64,000 bases of DNA. It comes from Caulobacteraceae bacterium UBA3198. Lineage in GTDB: Bacteria > Pseudomonadota > Alphaproteobacteria > Caulobacterales > Caulobacteraceae. Below the pieces are notes generated by a model that was given only the letters and a program-made list of their open reading frames with translations, had not been told where the DNA came from and ran no database searches. The stretch's first letter is position 1, and each line of letters starts with the position of its first letter. Positions 35,056 through 41,869 of this stretch are shown here, in pieces. A program made the translations under genes and the position numbers. The stretch is taken from contig DEWY01000011.1 in NCBI GenBank assembly GCA_002363865.1, positions 2,263 to 66,262 of the forward strand, in the 5' to 3' direction.

Positions 35056-35853
35056 CTAGATCTGCAGGACGGAGGAGACGAGGAGCTGGGTGTAGGGATG
35101 CTGGGGATCGTCCAGCACCTGGTCGGTGAGGCCGGTTTCCACCACCTCGCCGCCCTTCATGACCATCAGGCGGTCGGCCATCAGCCGGGCCACGGCCATG
35201 TCGTGGGTGACGATGATCACCGCCAGGCCCAGGTCGCGGACCAGTTCGCGGAGCAGGTCGAGCAGGCGGGCCTGGACCGAGACGTCGAGGCCGCCAGTGG
35301 GCTCATCCATGAACACCAGGCGCGGGCCATGGATCAGGTTGCGGGCCACCTGGATCCGCTGCTGCATGCCGCCGGAGAAGTTGCGCGGCTTGTCGTCGAT
35401 GCGGCGGGTGTCCAGCTCCACCCGGTCCAGCCAGTCGATGGTGGCCTGGCGCATATTGCCATAGTGGCGGCTGCCCAGGTTCATCAGCGGCTCGGCGACA
35501 TTGGCCCCGCCGGAGACCCGCATGCGCAGGCCATCGCGGGGGTTCTGGTGGACGAAGCCCCATTCTTCACGCTGCATCCGGCGCCGGTCGGGCTCGGACA
35601 GGCCGTAGATGTCGGTCAGGCCAAAGCGCCGGGTGTCGAAGCGGACCTCGCCCGAGGTCGGCGTCAGCTTGCCGGAGATGCAGTTGAGCAGGGTGGTCTT
35701 GCCCGATCCGCTCTCGCCGACGATTCCGAGTACCTCGCCAGGCCGCAGGTCGAAGGCCACGTCGCGGCAGCCCAGGACATGGCCGTACCACTTGGTCAGG
35801 CCCTCGACGCTGAGCAGCGGGGCGGGCGCAATTCTGCCAGGGATGGCGTTCAT
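35056..35853 (-). CDS. phnK: C-P lyase complex ATPase PhnK
   Basis: 265-residue ABC-type ATPase that docks on PhnJ and remodels the C-P lyase core. Walker A GESGSGKTTLLNCISG near residue 46, signature FSGGMQQRIQVARNL, Walker B LVFMDEPTGGLD, H-loop VTHDMAVARL. The HQNPRDGLRMRVSGGANVAE segment is characteristic of PhnK. The start overlaps the phnJ stop (ATGA), which supports stoichiometric production with PhnJ. Confidence 0.95.
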   Translation of the reverse strand: MNAIPGRIAPAPLLSVEGLTKWYGHVLGCRDVAFDLRPGEVLGIVGESGSGKTTLLNCISGKLTPTSGEVRFDTRRFGLTDIYGLSEPDRRRMQREEWGFVHQNPRDGLRMRVSGGANVAEPLMNLGSRHYGNMRQATIDWLDRVELDTRRIDDKPRNFSGGMQQRIQVARNLIHGPRLVFMDEPTGGLDVSVQARLLDLLRELVRDLGLAVIIVTHDMAVARLMADRLMVMKGGEVVETGLTDQVLDDPQHPYTQLLVSSVLQI

Positions 35854-36779
35854 TGGGCGGGCTCCTTCAGGGCGGCGTCCTGGTCCAGGGTGTGGCCGGC
35901 CATGGGGCCGACATGGCCCGCAGCCCGGCGTTCGGCGCAGTGGTGGCTGTCGGAGCAGACGAACATCTTGTCGCCGGCGTCATCGAGGATGACCTCGTCC
36001 AGATAGGAGTCCTTGGCCCCGCACAGGGCGCAGGTCTCCTCCCAGGTCTGGGTCTCGAAGGGGTAGTCCTCGAAGTCCAGGCTGCGGACGCGGGTGAAGG
36101 GCGGGACGGCGTAGATGCGCTTTTCCCGGCCCGCCCCGAACAGCATGACCGCCTCGTTCTGGGCCATCTTGGGATTGTCGAACTTGGGGATGGGCGAGGG
36201 CGACATCAGGTAGCGCTCCTCCACCATCACCGGATAGCCGGCGGTGGCGGCGATGCGCCCATAGGCCGAGACGTTCTCGTAGAGCGAGACGTACTGCAGG
36301 CCGTATTCCTCATAGGCGTGCATGGCGCGGGTCTCGGTCTCCCGCGCTTCCAGGCCACGCAGGGGCTCGGGCTGCGGCACCTGGTAGACCAGGACCTGCC
36401 CCTCCTTCAGGGGCTTTTCCGGGATCCGGTGGCGGGTCTGGATGATGGTCGCCTCAGCCGTATCCTCGGTGGTGGCCACATCGGCCACATTGGCGAAGAA
36501 CCGGCGGATGGAGACGGCGTTGGTGGTGTCGTCGGCGCCCTGGTCGATGCACTTGTAGACATCGTCTGGACCGATGATGGCGGCAGTCAGCTGGATGCCG
36601 CCGGTGCCCCAGCCATAGGGCACGGGCATTTCCCGCGAGCCGAAGGGCACCTGGTATCCGGGGATGGCCAGGGCCTTGAGGATCGAGCGGCGGATCATCC
36701 GCTTCGTCTGCTCATCGAGATAGGCGTAGTTGTAATAGCGCTCGGGCGCATTGGCGCGAGCCGGGACGGGCGTACTCAT
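35850..36779 (-). CDS. phnJ: PhnJ, C-P bond-cleaving radical SAM lyase
   Basis: 309-residue catalytic subunit that breaks the carbon-phosphorus bond with a [4Fe-4S] cluster and SAM. The cysteine motif is complete: CALCGA followed about 21 residues later by CSDSHHC (C-x2-C-x21-C-x5-C). AYLDEQTKRMIRRSILKALA and PYGWGTGGIQLTA are conserved PhnJ blocks. The product would be the hydrocarbon plus 5-phosphoribosyl 1,2-cyclic phosphate. Starts and stops overlap with phnI and phnK by four bases. Confidence 0.97.
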   Translation of the reverse strand: MSTPVPARANAPERYYNYAYLDEQTKRMIRRSILKALAIPGYQVPFGSREMPVPYGWGTGGIQLTAAIIGPDDVYKCIDQGADDTTNAVSIRRFFANVADVATTEDTAEATIIQTRHRIPEKPLKEGQVLVYQVPQPEPLRGLEARETETRAMHAYEEYGLQYVSLYENVSAYGRIAATAGYPVMVEERYLMSPSPIPKFDNPKMAQNEAVMLFGAGREKRIYAVPPFTRVRSLDFEDYPFETQTWEETCALCGAKDSYLDEVILDDAGDKMFVCSDSHHCAERRAAGHVGPMAGHTLDQDAALKEPAQ

Positions 36780-37885
36780 TCTGCGGCTTCCTTCAGGGCG
36801 GCGCGGCGCTCGAAGTGCTCCTTGCGCAGCCGGCGGATCAGTTGCAGGTCGGCCTGGAAGTCGACGTAGTGGGGCAGCTTCAGGTGCTGCACGAAGCCCG
36901 AGGCCTCCACATTGTCGGAGTGGTAGAGGACGAACTCCTCGTCCTGCACCGGGGCGTCGGCCTGTTCGCCCACTTCGCGGTGACGCAGGGCGCGGTCGAC
37001 AATGGCCATGCTCATGGCCTTACGCTCGCAATGGCCGAAGGTCAGGCCATAGCCGCGGGTGTATTGCGGCGGGCGCTCGGCGGAGCCTGCGAAGCCCGAC
37101 AGCATGGTGCATTCGGTCAGGGTGATCTCGCCGATCTCGATGGGGAAGCCGAGCTCGTCGGGCACGAACTCGACGGCCACTTCGCCCATGCGGATCTCGC
37201 CGCAGAGGGGGTGGGTCGAGCCCCAGCCGCGCTGCGAGGAATAGGCCAGGCTGAGCAGGAAGCCCTCGTCGCCCCGGGCCAGGGCCTGCAGGCGCTGGTC
37301 GCGATCGGCGGGGAACTTCATCGGCTGGCGGGTCAGGTCGTAGGGCTCGGCCGGCTCGTCGGCGCGGACGTCGTGCTCCAGCAGATCCTCATGGCGGAAC
37401 ACCGAGGCGATGTTGGGCATGGGATAGGCCTGGGGCTCTTCGGCCTGGGGCGCGGGCTCCGGCGCGGCGCCGCCTTCGGCCGCCAGGGCGAAGTCGAGCA
37501 GGCGGTGGGTGTAGTCGAAGGTGGGGCCAAGCACCTGGCCGCCGGGAATGTCCTTGAAGGCGGCCGAGACGCGGCGGCGCACCGCCATGGCCTCAGTCTC
37601 TACAGGCAGGGAGGCGCCGAAGCGGGGCAGGGTGGTGCGATAGGCCCGCAGCAGGAAGATGGCCTCGGGCAGGTCGCCCCGGGCCTGCTTCACCGCCAGC
37701 GCGGCCAGGTCGCGGTCGTAGCAGGAGCCCTCGCTCATCACCCGGTCGACGGCCAGCGACAGCTGTTCGCGCACCTGTGCGACGTCCAGCTCGCTGACGC
37801 CCGGATCGCCGCGGCGATCCTCGGCCAGCCACTGGTGGGCGTGGGTGATCGCCTTCTCGCCGCCTTTGACGGAAACATAGGCCAT
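36776..37885 (-). CDS. phnI: C-P lyase core subunit PhnI
   Basis: 369-residue subunit of the PhnGHIJ complex; PhnI carries the nucleosidase activity that starts the pathway. The N-terminus YVSVKGGEKAITHAHQWL, EGSCYDRDLAALAVKQARGD, GGQVLGPTFDYTHRLLDF and the C-terminal HYVDFQADLQLIRRLRKEH region are family hallmarks. The ATG lies one base after the phnH stop, with GGGAGG inside the end of phnH as ribosome-binding site. Confidence 0.97.
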   Translation of the reverse strand: MAYVSVKGGEKAITHAHQWLAEDRRGDPGVSELDVAQVREQLSLAVDRVMSEGSCYDRDLAALAVKQARGDLPEAIFLLRAYRTTLPRFGASLPVETEAMAVRRRVSAAFKDIPGGQVLGPTFDYTHRLLDFALAAEGGAAPEPAPQAEEPQAYPMPNIASVFRHEDLLEHDVRADEPAEPYDLTRQPMKFPADRDQRLQALARGDEGFLLSLAYSSQRGWGSTHPLCGEIRMGEVAVEFVPDELGFPIEIGEITLTECTMLSGFAGSAERPPQYTRGYGLTFGHCERKAMSMAIVDRALRHREVGEQADAPVQDEEFVLYHSDNVEASGFVQHLKLPHYVDFQADLQLIRRLRKEHFERRAALKEAAE

Positions 37886-37886
37886 G

Positions 37887-38504
37887 TCAGCCTCCCTTGA
37901 TCTGAGCGGTTGTGGTGCGCGGCAGGGCGAGCAGCTGGTCGCCGGCGACCAGCAGAACGTCGACGCCGAACTGGAACTGCGCCTGATTGGTCTCGATCTG
38001 CGTCCAGAAGTCCTGGGGCAGGCCCTGGGGCGAGATGTCGGTGGTGGTGCGGATGCCGGGCCCGCTGAGGGTCACCACAGGCCCCCCCTCAAGGGATGCG
38101 ATCTGAAGGATCACCGTGGTCGAGCGGTCGGGATACTTGGCGTCGCCCTGGTTGAAGGCGGCCAGGTTCGGGGCCTTGACCATGTCGGTGACGATGGCGA
38201 AGGCCGCATCCTCTGCCTTCACGGTCAGCGGGCAGCCGCAATGGAATCGCAGCCAGGCCTCGGCTTCGGAGTCGGCCAGGGCCGGGTCGAGCCAGACCAG
38301 GGTCTCGAAGTCGAACAGGGTCAGCGCCACGGCGCCGGCGGCCTTGCTGAGACCGTTCGGGGCCTGGGGCGCGCGGTCGAACCGGGTGATGCGGCCGGGC
38401 CTGGCCACGCACTCCATCACCTCGCGGAACACCGCCTGGCTCTCGCGGACGGGGTCGGCGAAGGCCGGAGCGATGCGGCTGAGATCGAGGGTCGCGACGC
38501 TCAT
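37887..38504 (-). CDS. phnH: C-P lyase core subunit PhnH
   Basis: 205-residue core subunit, PLP-transferase-like fold without a known active site. Recognised by FREVMECVARPGRITRF, LTLFDFETLVWLDPALAD and GPGIRTTTDISPQGLP. It starts within the phnG stop (ATGA). Together with phnG, phnI and phnJ it forms the conserved gene order of C-P lyase operons. Confidence 0.96.
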   Translation of the reverse strand: MSVATLDLSRIAPAFADPVRESQAVFREVMECVARPGRITRFDRAPQAPNGLSKAAGAVALTLFDFETLVWLDPALADSEAEAWLRFHCGCPLTVKAEDAAFAIVTDMVKAPNLAAFNQGDAKYPDRSTTVILQIASLEGGPVVTLSGPGIRTTTDISPQGLPQDFWTQIETNQAQFQFGVDVLLVAGDQLLALPRTTTAQIKGG

Positions 38505-38974
38505 TGGGGGCCTCGGGTGCGGACCATGGTGAAGAAGTCGACCTTGGTGGCCGCGGCCTTGCGCGCGGCGGTGTCGCGCCGCTCAGCCTGGGCGCGGGCC
38601 AGTCTGGCGACCACAGCCCCCTCGACGGTCGGGCGAAGGGCCGGGGCCTGCATCATGGCGTCGACGGCGGCCGCCAGCTCCGCGTGGCGGCGGTCACGGC
38701 CGGCGACATAGCCGATGCCGGTCTCGCCGCTTTCGAGCCGCACCGCCGCGCGGGTGACGGTCATCTCGCCCATGTTGAAGGCGTCGCCGGCGCCGCCCAT
38801 GCGGCCGCGCACCAGCACCAGGCCCGTCTCGGGCGCCCGAAGCGCCGAATAGGCCGGCCGCTCAGACAGATCCTCCCAGGCTGCGATCACTTCGCCAGGC
38901 TGCGCCTTGGCCAGGATGGACAACCACTGGCGGCGCTCGTCGCCCGCCATCTCGTTGACCGGGTCAACCGGCAT
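38501..38974 (-). CDS. phnG: C-P lyase core subunit PhnG
   Basis: 157-residue first gene of the core operon. Conserved PhnG blocks are GDAFNMGEMTVTRAAVRL, IGYVAGRDRRHAELAAAVDA and the C-terminal ATKVDFFTMVR. In many PhnG proteins a cysteine follows TR in the first block; here it is alanine. The ATG has GAGG six bases upstream. The promoter must lie in the AT-rich 154-base gap shared with the divergent repressor gene phnF. Confidence 0.95.
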   Translation of the reverse strand: MPVDPVNEMAGDERRQWLSILAKAQPGEVIAAWEDLSERPAYSALRAPETGLVLVRGRMGGAGDAFNMGEMTVTRAAVRLESGETGIGYVAGRDRRHAELAAAVDAMMQAPALRPTVEGAVVARLARAQAERRDTAARKAAATKVDFFTMVRTRGPQ

Positions 38975-39018
38975 GCCTCACCTCGACAAGTAAGTAAAAT
39001 GTTGTATTCGTGCTATGC

Positions 39019-39040
39019 ATTGGGTATTCGAAAGCCCAAT
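39019..39040. promoter_or_regulatory. Quasi-palindrome in the phnG-phnF promoter region
   Basis: ATTGGG-TA-TTCGAA-AG-CCCAAT is a 22-base near-perfect dyad centred between the divergent phnG and phnF genes. It lies about 45 bases upstream of phnG, where a bound repressor would block the core operon. Candidate operator for PhnF or another regulator. Confidence 0.4.
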
Positions 39041-39069
39041 AGGCGACAACAAGCCAAGTATGAAACTTA

Positions 39070-39098
39070 TTTTACATTAGTAAAACTTGTCTAGGACA
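39070..39098. promoter_or_regulatory. Two adjoining dyads before phnF, candidate PhnF operator
   Basis: TTTTAC-ATTA-GTAAAA (39070-39085) is followed at once by TTGTC-TA-GGACA (TGTC/GACA dyad, 39088-39098). GTCTAGGAC resembles the GT-x-TA-x-AC core bound by HutC-type GntR regulators, the subfamily of PhnF, with one extra base. It ends 30 bases before the phnF start. Confidence 0.4.
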
Positions 39099-39128
39099 TC
39101 CGACGTAGACTAATCACGAGGTGGTGGA

Positions 39129-39848
39129 ATGTCAGGTGGAATGCCGTTGTGGCGCGAGATCGCCCAGTCCCTGGAACAGCAAATCCGGTCGCGTGAACTG
39201 ACGCCCGGCGACAAGTTACCGACCGAACACGAGCTTTCGCGCCAGTTCATGGTCAATCGCCACACGGTGCGCCGCGCCCTGTCGGACCTTCAGGAAAAGG
39301 GGATCGTGGAGTCGACCCAGGGCCGCGGCAGCTTCGTCCGCCGGCCCTCGCGGCCCTCGCGCCTGCAGAAGCGTCCGCGGTTCACCGAAGCCGTCCTGGA
39401 ACGGGGCGCCGAGCCCACCACTCAGATCCTGAGGCTGGAGGTTCGCCCGGCGATCAGCGCGGTGGCCGAGGCGCTGGGGCTGAGGATCGGTGCGCCGGTG
39501 ATCTTCATGGAGCGCCTGCGGTTTGTGGACGGCGAACCCACAGCGCTGGGCCTCCATCACTTCAGTTTCGAGCGGTTTCCGACCTTCATCGAGATGTACA
39601 GGGTCCGCGGCACCATCACCCAGACCCTGCGCGACAGCGGGGTGCCCGACTACACGCGGCGGAAGACCTCCATTTCAGCTCGCTTGCCCACCCCGCAGGA
39701 GGCCGAGCAGCTGCATGTGCCCCGCCACGTGCCTCTGATGATCCGCAAGTATCTGAATGTCGACGGCCTGGGGCGGCCCTTGGAGTTCGGCGAGTCCCGC
39801 GCCACCGGCGAGATCGAGATCGTGTTTCAGGACCCAGAGCGGGACTGA
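39129..39848 (+). CDS. phnF: PhnF, GntR/HutC-family regulator of phosphonate genes
   Basis: 239-residue repressor. N-terminal winged helix: LWREIAQSLEQQIRSRELTP, KLPTEHELSRQFMVNRHTVR and IVESTQGRGSFV. The C-terminal UTRA ligand domain (about residues 90-235) includes GAPVIFMERLRFVDGEPTAL. Position divergent from phnG is the standard place of phnF. It probably represses the core operon and its own transcript, which continues into the second phnM and the phosphatase-family gene; the inducing ligand is unknown. Confidence 0.95.
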   Translation: MSGGMPLWREIAQSLEQQIRSRELTPGDKLPTEHELSRQFMVNRHTVRRALSDLQEKGIVESTQGRGSFVRRPSRPSRLQKRPRFTEAVLERGAEPTTQILRLEVRPAISAVAEALGLRIGAPVIFMERLRFVDGEPTALGLHHFSFERFPTFIEMYRVRGTITQTLRDSGVPDYTRRKTSISARLPTPQEAEQLHVPRHVPLMIRKYLNVDGLGRPLEFGESRATGEIEIVFQDPERD

Positions 39849-39877
39849 CTTAGCTAAGCATTTTCCAGGAGAAGAGC

Positions 39878-41011
39878 GTGGAACTGGCGTTTCGAAACGC
39901 GCGCGTGGTGACGGGCGACGAGGACTTCATCGGATCGGTTCTCGTGCGCGATGGCCTCATCGTCCAGGTCGACCGGGGCGCGGGCGCGGTGGGGGAGGAC
40001 TTCGAGGGCGATGTGCTGATGCCGGGCGTCGTCGACCTGCACACCGACAGCCTGGAGAAGCACTACTTTCCACGCCCCAATATCGACTGGAACCCGGTCT
40101 CGGCGGCGGTGACTCACGACGGGTGCGGCCTGTCGGTGGGGGTGACGACGGTGCTCAACTCCCTGACCCTGGGCTCGTTCAACGCCTCGGCGGCGCGCAA
40201 CACCGACAATCTGAAGCGTCTGGTGGACGGCCTGCATGAGGCTCAGAACCAGGGGATGCTGCGGGCCGATCACCGGATCCACTGGCGCTGTGAGACCACG
40301 GCTGATGATCTGCGCGGACGCCTGGACGTCATGGCCGATCATCCGATGACCGTCCTCTTCTCCCTGATGGACCACACCCCGGGACAGCGACAGTACCGCA
40401 ACCTGGAAAAGCACATGGCCAATTGGCAGGCCAGCGGCATGACCGAGACCGCCGCCCAGGAGCGCCTGGCCCAGGTGCGCGACCGTCAGGCCCGCAACGC
40501 CGATGACAACCGCCGCCACGTGGCGCAGATAGCTACCAGCCGCCAGATTCCGCTCGCCAGCCATGACGATGAGAGCCTCGAGCACATCGACGAGGCCTGC
40601 GACCTGGGCGCCACCGTGGCGGAATTCCCCGTCACCGCGGAAGCCGCCCGGCGAGCGCGTGAACGCGGCATGGTGGTGGTCATGGGCGGGCCCAACCTGA
40701 TCCGCGGCGGCTCCTATTCCGGCAATGTGCCGGCCGCCGAGCTGGCCGAAGCTGACCTGCTTGACGCGTTTGCGTCCGACTACGTGCCGCGCAGCCTGGT
40801 AGAGTGCGCCTTCGCCATGACCAAGCCGCCCTTTGGCTGGAGCCTCTCGCGGGCCGCAGCCCTGGTCACCTCGGCCCCCGCCCGCGCCGTTGGTCTCGAT
40901 GATCGTGGCGAGATCGCGCCCGGCCAGCGCGCCGACCTGTTGCGGGTGCGGCTGGCCGGCGACCTGCCCCTGGTCCGCGGCGTCTGGACGAAAGGCGCCC
41001 GGGCGGCCTGA
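39878..41011 (+). CDS. phnM: Second PhnM-family amidohydrolase
   Basis: 377-residue paralogue of the PhnM at 33202-34344. It keeps the same metal-site blocks (VDLHTDSLEKHY, LMDHTPGQRQY, ASHDDESLEH) and the C-terminal GEIAPGQRADLL, so it should be active. The middle region differs (SLTLGSFNASAARNTDNLKR against SLSLHGRKDG in the first copy), which could change substrate preference. Start is GTG with GGAG seven bases upstream. It is co-transcribed with phnF and with the phosphatase-family gene six bases downstream. Confidence 0.9.
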   Translation: MELAFRNARVVTGDEDFIGSVLVRDGLIVQVDRGAGAVGEDFEGDVLMPGVVDLHTDSLEKHYFPRPNIDWNPVSAAVTHDGCGLSVGVTTVLNSLTLGSFNASAARNTDNLKRLVDGLHEAQNQGMLRADHRIHWRCETTADDLRGRLDVMADHPMTVLFSLMDHTPGQRQYRNLEKHMANWQASGMTETAAQERLAQVRDRQARNADDNRRHVAQIATSRQIPLASHDDESLEHIDEACDLGATVAEFPVTAEAARRARERGMVVVMGGPNLIRGGSYSGNVPAAELAEADLLDAFASDYVPRSLVECAFAMTKPPFGWSLSRAAALVTSAPARAVGLDDRGEIAPGQRADLLRVRLAGDLPLVRGVWTKGARAA

Positions 41012-41016
41012 GGCCC

Positions 41017-41748
41017 ATGCGGATCGTCACCCTCAACACCTGGAAGAATGAGGGCCAGTTTGAGCGCCGGCTCGCCCTGATGGCCGAGGGCCTGGGCGAG
41101 CTAGGCCCCGACGTCGTCTGTCTGCAGGAGTGCTTCCACGCGGAGGGCTGGGATACCGCCGCCCACCTGTCGGAGGCCCTTGGCCTGGTCGCCCTGGCGG
41201 CGCCCGCGCGGCGGAAGCCTCGGCGGCACCAGGGGCGGATGGTCGATAGCGCCTCAGGCCTCGCCATGCTCTGTCGCGAACCTCCCTTGAAGGCAGGGCG
41301 GGTCGAGCTTCCGTCTGATCCCGCCGACGGCGAGCGGATCGGCCAGTGGGCCGACGTCGCCCCTGACCTCCGGGTGTTGAACCTGCATCTGATCCATCTG
41401 CGCGGTCCTCAGGCGGTCGAATTGCGCAGGGCGCAGCTGCAGCAGGCCATCTCTGAGGCCTTTCGGCCGCCGTCCGCCCTGCTGGTCGCCGGCGACCTGA
41501 ACGCCACGGCCGAGGCGTCGGAGTTGGCGCCGATCGCCGCCGAGCTCGATCACCACGCGGCCGCCACCCTGCAGGGAGAGCGGGCTGGCGGCGGGCCTGC
41601 GCCGTCCGCCGCGATCGACCACCTGGCGCTCGTTCATCTGGGAGACTGGAAGATAGTGCGCCGCTTCCGCGCCCTGGACCGGCCTGACGGTGAGGGCTGG
41701 TTTCCCTCAGATCATGCCGCTGTCGTCGCCGATCTGATCCGGCTCTGA
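41017..41748 (+). CDS. Endonuclease/exonuclease/phosphatase-family hydrolase
   Basis: 243-residue DNase I-like fold enzyme. Typical motifs: RIVTLNTWKNEGQFERRL at the N-terminus, VVCLQECF (metal-binding Glu), NLHLIHLRG, VAGDLNATAEASEL (Asp-x-Asn) and FPSDHAAVVADL (Ser-Asp-His). Such enzymes hydrolyse phosphodiesters or phosphomonoesters. Encoded five bases after the second phnM, it could process a phosphorylated sugar or a phosphonate diester in the pathway. It could also supply a PhnP-like step together with or instead of the DUF1045 protein. No signal peptide, so it acts in the cytosol. Confidence 0.85.
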   Translation: MRIVTLNTWKNEGQFERRLALMAEGLGELGPDVVCLQECFHAEGWDTAAHLSEALGLVALAAPARRKPRRHQGRMVDSASGLAMLCREPPLKAGRVELPSDPADGERIGQWADVAPDLRVLNLHLIHLRGPQAVELRRAQLQQAISEAFRPPSALLVAGDLNATAEASELAPIAAELDHHAAATLQGERAGGGPAPSAAIDHLALVHLGDWKIVRRFRALDRPDGEGWFPSDHAAVVADLIRL

Positions 41749-41775
41749 GCCTTCATTCCATCGATCCGATCACAC

Positions 41776-41810
41776 CCAAAAAGAAGGACGCCCCGGCCAT
41801 GGCCGAGGCG
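41776..41810 (-). terminator. Intrinsic terminator behind the TonB receptor gene
   Basis: On the minus strand CGCCTCGGCC-AT-GGCCGGGGCG forms a ten-base stem, with a T-G wobble that only pairs in the minus-strand RNA, followed by GTCCTTCTTTTT. It lies about 60 bases past the receptor stop. A second hairpin (CTGGCC/GGCCAG, 41831-41854) lies in between. Confidence 0.7.
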
Positions 41811-41869
41811 CCTGAAGGTCAGCCCGAGCGCTGGCCACGCTTGCGCGCGGCCAGGCCTGGACAGGTGAT

